This document shows positions 21,501 through 31,693 of a DNA stretch of 64,000 nt, piece after piece. The stretch is from Thozetella sp. PMI_491. Taxonomy: Eukaryota > Ascomycota > Sordariomycetes > Chaetosphaeriales > Chaetosphaeriaceae. The stretch is from positions 1,299,672 through 1,363,671 of the forward strand of contig MU270019.1 of the NCBI GenBank assembly GCA_021432635.1, read 5' to 3'. The position numbers and the translations under genes were made by a program. The notes beneath the pieces are model-generated. The model did not search any database and was not told the DNA's origin. It saw nothing but the letters and a program-made list of their open reading frames with translations. How positions within the stretch are numbered: position 1 is the stretch's first letter; every line of letters begins with the position of its first letter.

Positions 21501-22067
21501 TCATTCCTTGAACTTCCATCCGTCCCCCTTGAGCGCCTCGACCCCCGTTTCCACTTTCTCCTTGGGCACCAGAACATAGTCCGTGTTGCTGCGAGACAGA
21601 GGGGAGACCCCAAGAATTAGAGCAATGTACATTGCGGAAAGCCGGTACCCGTGAGAACCTACTAGGTAGAGACGGCAAAAACAGGAACCCCAGCGCGGTT
21701 GAGCGGGGTTGTGAAGGCATTCAGGATCCCCGTTAAGGCTAGAAACTGCCTGTCAGACCAAAGGCCCCGACCACGCATGATTCAGGCCGAGTTACGAAGA
21801 CGCACCAAAGTCCATGGGTCCGGCGATCCTGATGCACCTCCAGTCTCCCTCCTTGTGCTCGCCTGTGGCTGAACAAGCCCCCACGATTGAGATCTCCTCG
21901 TCCGTACGCGTGAAGGAGAGAAGCTGGGAGCTTGGGCTGGTTGATCCCGCCAGCAGTCCGCGGACCAGCGCATTCCAGTTCTCGTCCGTTGCATCCTGCT
22001 TGACGACGTAGTACTCCTGAGGAAGCAAGCTCAGGAGCAGCGAGGGGTGGTCGAGAGGGAGAGCCAT
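21501..22067 (-). CDS. ACT-domain protein (ACT_7, CASTOR-like fold)
   Basis: A small cytosolic protein of 141 residues in three exons: 22067-21806, 21738-21663 and 21588-21501. The N-terminal half contains the HPSLLLSLLPQEYYVVK stretch and TRTDEEISIVG. The C-terminal half, restored by splicing, reads WRCIRIAGPMDFG, LTGILNAFTTPLNRAGVPVF and STYNTDYVLVPKEKVE. This is the pattern of the ACT_7 family (PF13840), seen in aspartokinase regulatory regions and in CASTOR arginine sensors. By analogy it could bind an amino acid, but no catalytic domain is attached and the ligand is unknown. The ATG at 22067 is preferred because it opens directly on the conserved part (MALPLDHPSLLL). It is convergent with the nucleoside hydrolase gene, which ends 98 bases away. 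Confidence 0.85.
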
Positions 22068-22768
22068 CTTGGGGGAGTGTTGAAAATTTTGCACTATCGA
22101 GGCTTTTGGAAATGCAGGGCAGCCTTCCGCCGAGCGCGGATGACATCTTAACCCCCCAAAGGGTTGGGAGGGGCTACGACGTGGGTAGCGCTAAACTCAA
22201 TGCACCCCACGCAAGCCGAGGAAATCGGGCGAGTAGATACCGCTTTTGGTACCTTAGGTGCCTAGAGCCCAGCATTCCTAAGCCTATCGTGTGGTACGAT
22301 GTCATGCACAATTGTACAGTAGGAGGCAACAGCTATATTTTATCTGTTAGCATCATGATATACATCTCATCAGTCGGCACACGACGGACGGCGCATGGAG
22401 TGACAAACTTCCACAAGAAAATTGCAAAGCTTTCTGAACACTGGAATCTATTCTGGGCAGTCATTGGCACCATTTGCCAACGACCTAGCGCGTAAAAAGT
22501 GTCACAGCCTCCTGTTAAAGTGAGACGAATTCATGAAATGAGCGCCAACTTGATCGCAAAATCTATGGTTGCAAACGATATCCTACCAAGGAATTCAGTG
22601 GAGGCAGACTTATATCACGTTGCAGACTAGACCCAAAACATGGACTTGAAATCGGGACGATCTCCGCGACGGTCGCAGAGAGAAAACTTCTCAAATATAT
22701 TGCTAAAATGCGGTCGGTTATGAATGTAAAGTAGTTGAGCCTATCAGGTAGGCTCAGTGGCACGAAGC
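22068..22768. other. Intergenic AT-rich region, nothing recognised
   Basis: Lies between the ACT-domain gene start and the 3' end of the GFA gene, both on the minus strand. AT content rises from 22260 on. A 129-codon frame at 22106-22495 (+) has no features and is not called. Confidence 0.45.
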
Positions 22769-23845
22769 TTAGTCTAGGACATAGCCCTCGGTGCCTTCAT
22801 CTTCACGCTGGACAGGAAGCGCAGCCAGGTCGATGTCGTGGAACGCCCGGAGGCAGAGGGGCAGGAGATCCAGCTTCTCTCGGATCATGGCCTGGCGCTC
22901 CGCAGGTAGGCGTTCCACGACGGCCTTCGGGGGGCCGTACACGTTCTGGTGCACGTGGCAGCCGCAGGTGGTGCAGAAGGGGCTGCCGCCGAACCCGCGC
23001 CCGTAGACGTAGTCCTTGGTCTTGTCGCGGCCGTCGAGGGTCACCTGAGCCGTGCGAGGATAGACACCCACCCAAGCACGCTGATTTTGACGAATGGGTC
23101 AATTGCTTGGCAGTTGATAGAAGCCGGGGTGGGATTACTCACGCGCACGCAGATGCTACAGTTGTCCTCCTTCAGTTCGACCTGGTCCAGCTGCTTGCAC
23201 TTGAAGGCGAAGGTGACGGCGCCGCAGTGGCACGAGCCCGTGTAGAGCTTTACGTCGTCGCCTTGGAAGGGCGGTTCGGTGCCCGTGAATTTGTGCTCCT
23301 CGTACGCCGGTAGCTCAGACGTCTTGGAGTCGACGCTGATGAACATGTCAGCGTGGGGGCTTGTAATTGCCCTAGGTGGCTCTTGAACTTACCTCTCTAT
23401 TTCAAGCTTGAACGGGTTCACGTCTAATAGAGTGCGAATCTATAGTGGCATCAGTGGCCGGGCCTTAATGACTGGGTTTGGCATGTCCTCACGTTCACTG
23501 CGAACTTCCCCTTCAGCGGGCCGCTAGTGTGCTCTCCAGTGGTCACGATGCCACAGTTCGGGCAAAACTGGCCTGGTGTTAGTTATCTAGAAGCGTATGC
23601 ATGATGCTCATGGCTGCGCGAGGACGGACCTTCACTCCGGCAGCGCTCGAGGAGTAACTCGTCAGGTCAGCGTCGTCACCCTTGGTCACCACGAAAGAGC
23701 CTTCCGAGGGAAAGGCCCACAGAGCGCCGAGCTTGTGGCAGAGGCTGCAATTGCACGCAGTCGCGGATGTCAGTTCCGGCAGCGAGACCTCGAAGCGATG
23801 TGCCCCGCAGTGGCAGTTGCCTCGATACAGCTGACTCCCGCTCAT
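22769..23845 (-). CDS. Tandem GFA-domain protein (two glutathione-dependent formaldehyde-activating-like zinc domains)
   Basis: A 280-residue protein from five exons: 23845-23630, 23567-23493, 23439-23393, 23335-23143 and 23080-22769. Two complete GFA/Mss4-like zinc folds (PF04828) follow each other. The first has GNCHCGA (Cys11, Cys13), CNCSLC (Cys31, 33, 36) and FCPNCG (Cys74, 77). The second has GSCHCGA (Cys148, 150), DNCSIC (Cys172, 175) and FCTTCGC (Cys213, 216). All zinc-ligand cysteines expected in each copy are present. Most fungal GFA proteins have one domain of about 130-150 residues. GFA proteins bind zinc and sometimes glutathione; formaldehyde activity is not general, so the reaction is unknown. 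Four introns, each restoring frame, join the halves, so this is one gene rather than two neighbours. Confidence 0.85.
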
Positions 23846-24525
23846 CAGTGGCGGGCAGGTTCGGTTCAGAGGTCGTCGTTGGGTAGACAAAATCTGTCTT
23901 GTTCGCCGTGAAGATCGTCAAGAATTGGGGCAAGGTGCCGGTCGCCGGGGGTAGGACAGTTACCTGTCGATCGCCTGTATGTCGCCTTGAAGGGAAAACC
24001 TTGGAGAGGAAAGTTCAAACCATAGCGCGAAGCCCGGCGAGCACACCTTTTATGAACCCACGTACGGTCGGTGGCCGTGCCGCGTATCGGCGCGGGGCTC
24101 CTCCGAAGACCTTCCCTTTACAGCGGGTTGGGGTGCTTGCATCGTCTATGGGGCGCTCCTTATTGGCTATGAAAGCCGCCGGTGACCACTAATTGACACT
24201 AAGGACGAGATCCTGGCAGGCTTCAGGAGCGGCCGCTACTACGTGTGGGGCCGGTCGGCGCGACGCGACTATGTAGTTAGACCTGGCTCAGCTGGATCCA
24301 GATATGGAAAGCAATTAACTAAGCCTCTCTTTGCCATAACTTATCGGTATTTGCTACCTCAACGGCGTTCTGAGTCTAGGCGAGTCAAGGCAGGGTTCTA
24401 CCGCTCTAATTGGAGGTTTCTCTCTCCGTCAAAGTTACAAAAGTCGTTAGGGAGTGGATGTCGTTATAGTAAACGTGGAGTGGTAGTGTAGGGGGCAGAT
24501 GACTAGGACTAAAGTGACCGCCAAA
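23846..24525. other. Intergenic region, nothing recognised
   Basis: The promoter side of the tandem GFA gene and 3' flank of the OPT transporter gene. AT-rich from 24280 to 24500. No motif or credible reading frame was seen. Confidence 0.45.
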
Positions 24526-27500
24526 TCAAAATTCCCCAGGCCCTGGCCCGAAGTGGCTTCCTTTCGGCACCGTCAACCAGGGCGTTCCCTTCGCATCGGC
24601 CGTATTCGAGCCCACAGTGTTGCCCCACCACTTAAGTTGGATACCGTTGTAGCTGAGAGCAAAGAAGATAATGATGGTGGCAAGCGCCGTGCCGGTGTCC
24701 ATCGCTGCTTGGAGAAGGTCTGTCACACCGGACGATTAGCACGACTTGAATCTCATCGCATAGGAAACGGGACGACAGACAGTTGTATCTCTTCCACCAG
24801 TCGAATGCACGCTTGCGGATGTAGTAGTTGAAGATAAACCCGACAATAAACCAGAGGGAATATTGTGCTATAGAAAGTCAGCTGGCAAAGTCTACGGAAC
24901 GTATAGGAGGCATCTTACTCGTATTGGCTGGAGGGATCTGACCCGCGGCGTTGAAGAAGATCGGGACGTTGACATATCGCAGCCAACTATGAGGGTATCG
25001 CCGATACAGCAGGTACACCGCAATAGTCACAACAGGCTGACAAGTAATCAGTATACGTCAGTCGCCCACAATATCGCCATTTGAGAATAGACGTACTCCG
25101 ATCAGAAAGAAGAACATCTGTGCGGTATAAATCTGGCCAAGCTGGAACATTCTTTGGGGGCCGATGGTGCCCCAAATAAGAGAGGCGTTGTAGACAACTT
25201 TGGCTCCGTTGCATGTGAATCGCTGCGTGTTCGTTGGCTTGCACAGATCTGGAATGTTCCCAATCATCCAGCGAAGAACTGCCAAGAGTATATCAGCGTC
25301 TGCTCTCCAACAGAGGGGAGTTCGAGGCAGTGCAATTCATACCGCCAGTCTGTGTAGCACTAGCTAGGATGGAGGCGTAGACTTGGCCGACGAAGAGCAC
25401 TCGAGGCGGTATTTTCTAACGCCGAGTTAGTCTCATCTCCATGCAGATAGGCGCATTTCACAATTCATTAACTATACCATATATTGACCCAATTTAAGGT
25501 CTTGAGCAAAGTCCATGCCATGCTTGACTGAGTTATAGCCGTACACCTTGACCATCATGTTAGCAATGGCCTTGCCCGGCCAGGCGTACCCGGCAATGAG
25601 CTCCGTAATGATGTTCAGGAAGCTTGACAAGCAGATTAGCCACCGAAATACGAGCCTAGCATCCAGGGGTAAACCCACATTCTCTGGTTCGTCGTGCCTT
25701 CGAGGATACCCTCAGGCACGATCAAGAACACGCCCATTCCGAAGCACACTACAATGAAGCCCCAGGCCGGCAGCTGCGTATCCCAGTACGTGGTCGTCAG
25801 GATGCCGAGGCCGAGAACTACGACCGTGAGGGCGAGATACCACCAGTCCGGCACCTCCTTATACTGGTTCATCAGCCGCTTGTGGACGTCTTCGCCGCCG
25901 TGCCTGGCGTTCTTCCACTTGGCCCAAATCTCGGCGCCGTTGTAGAGATAAGTATGGACCACGATGGCCGTCACCGCCGCGAACGAGAGGGCGTAGGTGA
26001 GGGAGTACGACATGGAGATGTACATGGGAGAGTATTGCTCGTACTTCTCGAGGACGAAGTCGAGTTTCGAATCTACGACTTTCGAGATGTTGTAGGAGGC
26101 TCCGGTGTTGTCAAACGTGGCAGAGGACAAGAGCGGAAGGCTATTCTGGTGAGCCTCGCACGGGCATATCTCACATAGGTGATGCACTTACTAAGCACTG
26201 TTCCAGACGTTGGTATAGTACAGGATTGGCGACAGGAAGAGGTAGAAGATGACCACTGTAGCAAATGCGTTGCACGTAATATAGAAAGGGGTGACCAGCG
26301 GGTTGCCAGCTTGGTTCACCTGCGTCCAGTCGATACTGAGAGGCAGCATGCCCAGTCCTGAGTTCATCTAGCAAGTCATCGTTAGCTGAATCCTCGAATA
26401 TCTGCTCTCTAATGTTTGTCATGGCATACCCCGAAAAGCGTGTTGACAATCTGGTTCTGGGGCACGATCCACGTGATGAAGGCGAACGTGCTTAGACTTG
26501 TCCAGATGTAGTCCGGAAACCAAAAGAGGACGAACGCAAAGATCGTGAAGTACCCGAAGAAGCGGTATCGCGAGAGAGTCCAACCGTTGGCAGGAGTCTT
26601 CTCCTGCTTCTCATGCAGAGCGCGGAATAGGACTGTCGATGACAGAGTCGTGGGCCAGATGAGGGCTGCCGGGTATACCAGCCAGCGGCGAGCAAGGCCG
26701 GCGAGGCCAAAGCCAAACATCTGAGAGGTCATGAGGAACAGGAACGAGAAACCAGCACCGAAGTCATTGTTCCAATAGACGGGGCTGATGATGGAAACCA
26801 ACGCTCCCTGGCCGTAGGCAGTACCCGCACTAATGTTGACGCACTATTTCGCGTCTGTTAGATCAAGCTGAGTGGAACCAAGAGGGGCAGTGTCGCATAC
26901 GATAGTTATCAGAGCATGCTCCTTGATGGTGAATCGGCCGGGGTTGATGTCAAATGAGTATTTGCCCAGAGGCACTCGCCACCGCGGCAGTTTCTCCCAT
27001 GCTCGCCCGATGGGGAAAACGAGGAGCTGAGCAACGACATAATTCAGCGACAGGGACGGCTATGTGTTCGGTTAGCAACCTAAGTACAGAGCCAAGTGGA
27101 GGGCACTTGCGTATCGGAGGCCGAAAAACTGATTGGCGCCCGCAAAGACAATCACGAACACAGTGGTCAGAAACCAGGCCCGGAATGCTTGGTGGAGTGT
27201 CAGCGAGAGGCGCGCAAAGGATGTGGGATATTTTTTTGCTCACTATTCACTATAGTAGTCGGATCATCCGTATTATTTACGCAAGCAGCCACCTCGGGAA
27301 CTGTTATCGGTAGTCAGCCTTCGGATGTACAGCGATCTCTGGGCATTTCTGGGCGATCGCCAAGCTGACGCACAAGGAGATTGGTCGCCCTCCACGTTCC
27401 GCTTGAAGGCTTCGAGGGGAGTGAGCTCGGTTTTCTCAAAGTCATCCGACGAAGAGTCCTCCTTGGAGGGTTCGTCTGCCTCGAGATCCTTGCTGTCCAT

Positions 27501-27584
27501 GTCGATAATCTCCGGCTGCCCGCCGTAGATACCGTCCTTCGTGTCGCTGGGCTGGGCCCCGGCGTGAGCGCCTTGAGCACTCAT
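24526..27584 (-). CDS. OPT-family oligopeptide transporter
   Basis: Proton-coupled importer of small peptides or related conjugates (OPT superfamily, peptide-transporter branch), 784 residues. Thirteen exons: 27584-27374, 27300-27244, 27187-27111, 27059-26901, 26843-26430, 26367-26192, 26140-25679, 25622-25478, 25415-25343, 25278-25097, 25036-24919, 24867-24781 and 24719-24526. After an acidic N-terminus come the family marks [102 protein letters not shown] and [15 protein letters not shown], then [17 protein letters not shown] at the C-terminus. About 14-16 membrane segments are spread along it. The intron at 27060-27110 begins GCAAGT, a GC-AG intron; no GT alternative keeps the frame. The exon near 26140 uses the acceptor that avoids a stop. 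Substrate is not predictable. Confidence 0.9.
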
Positions 27585-29766
27585 GGCGATCGAGCGCGAT
27601 CGAGCAGGGTATCCTTGGTATTGAAAATCGGCGATCGAGTAGCACGAGGGACGCAGTGCTAGCACAGGCGGATGAGGGGTCAAACCTTGTGCACACGGGG
27701 AATCAAACCTTTATCAATGCTACCCGTCGTGATCTACCTCCTCCTCTTATCCTAGGGTTGCGTCGAGGACCCCAACACCGCTAGCGCGGGCTGGCGATGG
27801 CGATAAGGACCAGGCATATCGCGCAATATACCGAATCCAAAGGCTATAGCCCGGGTACGCACACCGTGTGCAGGCAAGCCAGGGTATAGCCTAGCAGCTA
27901 ATCCGGGTCCGTGGGGGATGCCGCTGATACTGGTCGGGGTAACTGCCGAAAGAAGCCCCGTACAGGACTAAACCCACAGTGATGTCCCACCAGCTTCTCC
28001 TCTCCGCTGGCCCTATAGGGTAGGCGTGAAGCTTAGGAGCCACAATCGCATGCAACCCTGTCCACCACCGACCCGTTAAACGTTAGAGCGGCCCCGCTGA
28101 ACCGTGACGCGTTCGCTGCCTTTTTTATTTTATCACACGTAGCTAGCAGTAGCTGAATGTTAGGCCGATGTGGGATGATAACGGCCGGGCCGCTTTGTCG
28201 GCTCTTCCCGTCCGGCTTATCTGTCTGTGAACCACAACCCCAAGAGCTCCGTTACCATGAAATCCGCACATCAGCTTCTGGCGTGAGCTCTATTATTTTC
28301 GGCCGCCAGGGAGCCGTACGGCGTGGCCAGAATTATTTCGAGCCTATACTCAAGCTATCTCCTTCGCCCCGCGCTTCACTTCAATGGCGAACAACCTAAG
28401 CCTTCGCATCGTCTGTTACGCCCATGGTCTGCTCGAAGCCGAGGAAACCGAGGGGCTTGAACTTTTTGAATTGTGTGGCTATCGTCACAGTGAACGTTTC
28501 AGTTCGTAATACTTGACAGCACCTGTTCGGCCGTAGGCTCTCATCAGCCCGGTTACCTGGTCTCGTGATCAGATATCGACATAGGAGCCATCCTCCGAAT
28601 CACACGCACGAGTCGGTTAAGATCGTACAGTGCATCTCCATGCGTTGCCCTCTGCATCAATACAGCGGCCTTCGGGAAGGACTGATGGAGCAAATATAGA
28701 CCTTGGCAACCACTTTCGTCTAACCCCCGCCATAGGCTCTTCATTTTTCATCTTGAGAAATTGAACAACCATAATAGCACATGCGTCGCACACATCTTCA
28801 GCTGCATCGGCGGTGGAGAAATCGGCGAGCGCGATGATATATAGCCTACGGATGTTTCACGTACTCGCCACCGTTGTGCTTCTTCAACCTGCCCCACAGC
28901 CTCGTACGGCGAATTGCAGGCGTGCATAGGACAAGGCATTGCCTCTCGGCACCTCACTCAGGCATTCGGGGTTTCGTGAAGTGTGACAAGCAACTTACTT
29001 CAGGTTTTTCTGAGCCAGTAGGCCACGCCTATGCTATCCTAAAATGCATGCTAGCATATCACTTGCGAGATACACATCGTTACTAGGCAAATAGCCTCGT
29101 TTCCGCTGAAAGGGATCAAGTTTCGTTGTATATTCTAGAAGCTTCAAGCTGATTCGCGATGCGGCTGAGCCCTGACCATGTGGTTCGGCCGCTCAGGCGC
29201 CCTACGAAAGGGGGTCACGCTAGGCGGGAGCCCCAACATGCCATTCTAGGCCCACATTTCCACCTTTTTAGGGGTCCTTATTTATACGGAACTGTTCGAG
29301 GTAAAGAGGTCGCCCCGACAAGACGGACGAGAATAATGAAAAGAAGTGTCCTGCAGTCAAAAATAGTATTTTTGCAGACATTTGAGGTCGGCCCGGATCG
29401 AACAGACTTCTTTGCGGGGTCAGCGTGATCTTATGTTCTTCAGTAGGTGTGTTCGCGTGTCTCACCCGCGATTGGCTGTCACGCGCCCGTGGCAGTAGTT
29501 GCCTGACAGTGCGTGAGTCAAATGGGACATCACACAACCACATCACGAGCACTGCCGAAATGCCCCGTATTGGTACCCCCTAAATAAAAGCAATACCCCT
29601 TTTGGGGGTCGCACTCACCAAGACGTGTGCTCTTCTACTAGAGCACCAAGAACAAGAACGCCGCTGATTCTTGCATTTCAAGAACCCATACCTTACCTCA
29701 CCTCACCACACCTCACCTTATAAGCCAGCCCTCAAAACTTGCCAACTTCCCAACGGCTATACTTCG
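27585..29766. other. Intergenic region, possible gene relics
   Basis: 2.2 kb between divergent genes. On the minus strand at 28957-28553, two adjacent open stretches read like protein and the second ends at a donor-like GTAACC, but they are in different frames and no domain is recognisable; a decayed gene is possible. Near the right end, TAAATAAAAG at 29581-29590 is a TATA-like element for the gene at 29767. No other gene was seen. Confidence 0.4.
29581..29590 (+). promoter_or_regulatory. TATA-like element of the 29767 gene
   Basis: TAAATAAAAG lies 177 bases before the start codon, embedded in a C-rich and G-rich context, and is the clearest AT-rich core-promoter candidate here. Confidence 0.35.
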
Positions 29767-30723
29767 ATGCCATCGCGATCCTCTCATGGCGCGGACACCA
29801 AGTCCACGAAGGCAGATGGATCCAAGAGCGGCTCCGGCACCCGCAAGCTGTTCCAGAGCTTAGCCCTCGGCCTGATCGAGTACTCCGCAGAAAAGTATCT
29901 AAAGCGGGACCGCTCGTCGCCTGAGTCTAGTGACGCCCACTCCAAGAGCTCCCATCGGTCGACTCGCAGCCGAGGACCAACCACTGAGCGAACCCCCGTC
30001 GGCCGGTCCGGCAGCAGCTCGACGTCGCGCGGCGACGTGACTGCCGTCCTCGGCCAGCTGACGATCGGCCTTGGCGCGCTGCTCGTGCGGCAGTACTTGA
30101 AGCACCGCAAAGCGCGCAAGGAGAAGGCCAAGGAGGAGGCGCGCATCCGCGATGCGCAGAAGAAGGGCCAGCGCGTCGAGGGCGACCCCGAGCTGCGCGC
30201 CGGCCTAGACTCCCTGGCTGGAGAGGCGCAGCGCACGTCGCAGTCGCTCCGCGACATTGCCCGCACTCCGCCCACGCATCCCAACTGTGAGGTGGTTGGC
30301 GCGCTCGACCAGAACGCCGACCGGCTGCAGCAGTCGCTGTCAAACATCCAGACCGGGGTGCACAACATCAGAAACTTGCGGGACGACAGGCTAGGTCGGG
30401 ACGGACCAGCGCCAAGGCAGAGGGAACGGAAGCCGGACATGGATGGCGAGCGGACGCGCGACCGGAATCGGGATTGGGATCAGGAAAGAGCCCGAGAGAG
30501 GGAGAGAGCCAGATTTCAAGAGAGGGTCAGGGAGCGGGAGCGGGAGCGGGATAGAAGACTAAGGAGGCGAGAGGTTGAGAGACGGGAGGGCGAGAGGCGA
30601 GAGGGCGAGAGGCGAGAGGGTGAGAGGCGAAGAGAGCGGCTCAGATCCCGAAGGGTATATGGCGAAGGACCGGACAGGTTTGTGGATATTGAGAGGGCGC
30701 AGCCGAGATGGAAACAGCGCTGA
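29767..30723 (+). CDS. Arg/Glu/Asp-rich low-complexity protein with two short hydrophobic segments
   Basis: An intronless frame of 318 residues with an ATG at 29767. The N-terminal 30 residues and residues 50-110 are Ser/Thr/Lys-rich and probably disordered. Two weakly hydrophobic segments (LFQSLALGLIEYSAEKYL and VLGQLTIGLGALLVRQYL) resemble short membrane hairpins or amphipathic helices. A charged helical middle follows (KHRKARKEKAKEEARIRDAQ), then a conserved-looking stretch (RTPPTHPNCEVVGALDQNADRLQQ). The last 100 residues are almost entirely Arg/Glu/Asp with a repeated EGERR unit. It looks like a fungus-specific unknown. A function in RNA binding or membrane association could be imagined, but nothing shows it. 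It shares an overall style (short hydrophobic patch plus RE/RD repeats) with the protein at 59016, without clear homology. Confidence 0.65.
   Translation: MPSRSSHGADTKSTKADGSKSGSGTRKLFQSLALGLIEYSAEKYLKRDRSSPESSDAHSKSSHRSTRSRGPTTERTPVGRSGSSSTSRGDVTAVLGQLTIGLGALLVRQYLKHRKARKEKAKEEARIRDAQKKGQRVEGDPELRAGLDSLAGEAQRTSQSLRDIARTPPTHPNCEVVGALDQNADRLQQSLSNIQTGVHNIRNLRDDRLGRDGPAPRQRERKPDMDGERTRDRNRDWDQERARERERARFQERVRERERERDRRLRRREVERREGERREGERREGERRRERLRSRRVYGEGPDRFVDIERAQPRWKQR
30575..30637 (+). repeat. Coding minisatellite, about 15-bp units
   Basis: Units close to GAGAGGCGAGAGGGC are repeated about four times in tandem, giving the EGERR repeats in the C-terminal tail of the 29767 protein. Copy number may vary between strains. 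Confidence 0.75.
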
Positions 30724-31270
30724 AGCGGAATATGCATTGATTAAGGGATGGGATGGATGGCGTATCGATGGATGGATAGCGTTGCTTTGGTCGGTCAACT
30801 TTCGCCCCGAGAATATTAGAAGGTTTAGAGATACCATGACGACAGTTCTACCGTAAAGGAGTAGAATAGCGTACAGCCACACTCAATTTCATTATTCCAA
30901 AGCCGCCTTGCTCCTCATCGATGTTACACTACTGTAGATCGACATATGTTGAGACATTATTCACGGCATGCGCTAGCAGACAGAAACAAGGCAGTTTGTA
31001 TTCACCTCATCTCAATGACCAGGAAAACCACACCGAAAACTCCATGCTTGCGCGTTCCTAGATGCCCCCTCCCCTAGACTCCGAACAGAAAACTGGAACT
31101 CATGGTTGTCCTTAGATTAATCCCCTAAGTCGTGACATGTCGTCCATCATATCATCATAACCATACCCACATTGACCCATTTTCGATTCCCGACCGCCTG
31201 TCTAGAAAAGCTGAGACAGAGCACTCGGATCCACCTAGGAGCGGCCTATCCATACCCCAACCGGGTATTC
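30724..31270. other. Convergent intergenic region
   Basis: Holds the 3' ends of the genes at 29767 (+) and 31271 (-). A GGATGGATGG-type simple repeat occurs at about 30747-30776. Nothing else was seen. Confidence 0.5.
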
Positions 31271-31693
31271 TCATCCCTGGGCCGCGCCATCCGACGAGGC
31301 AGAAGATGCAGATGCTTTGGAGCTCTTGGAGCTGCCGGACCGAGACCGGTGCTTTTTCTTGTGCGTGAACTGAATGGTGAACCGGTACCGGTACAAAAAC
31401 AAGACAACGGAGACGAGGAACACGGCAAGGACCACGCCGACGATGACGCCAATGGTAGTGTTCTGGTCCTGGACGCCGTCTCTTCTCCTGAGCTCGGGTC
31501 CAGCAGAGGAAGCACTCTCGGCGGCGCCCGTGAAGAAGCTGGCGATACGGTGCAAGGCGTCCAGGAGGCTGGGCGGGAATGCATGGGGAGAGGAGGCTTC
31601 CTCGGCCGTGTGAGGCAAGATCCACCGGGCCGGAGAAGCGGGGGCCGCGCCGGGGGTCTCGACCCGGCTTCGGAGTTGGTGGGGTATGTGCAT
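31271..31693 (-). CDS. Small single-pass membrane protein, fungus-specific unknown
   Basis: An intronless frame of 140 residues with an ATG at 31693. A polar N-terminus of about 75 residues precedes one strong transmembrane segment (TTIGVIVGVVLAVFLVSVVL, then FLYRY). The cytosolic end is basic and Ser-rich (THKKKHRSRSGSSKSSKASA). There is no clear signal peptide, so the segment itself is probably the signal anchor. The pattern, a DQNTTIGVIVGVVL motif directly before the helix and a KKKHRSRSG tail, is the kind seen in short conserved proteins of Sordariomycetes, but I cannot name a family and no function is known. Confidence 0.68.
   Translation of the reverse strand: MHIPHQLRSRVETPGAAPASPARWILPHTAEEASSPHAFPPSLLDALHRIASFFTGAAESASSAGPELRRRDGVQDQNTTIGVIVGVVLAVFLVSVVLFLYRYRFTIQFTHKKKHRSRSGSSKSSKASASSASSDGAAQG

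Noticed and set aside
29360-29420. T-loop-like sequence (GTTCGATCC on the minus strand) suggesting a tRNA
   Set aside because: A five-pair stem can be drawn, but no matching acceptor, D or anticodon arm exists upstream.
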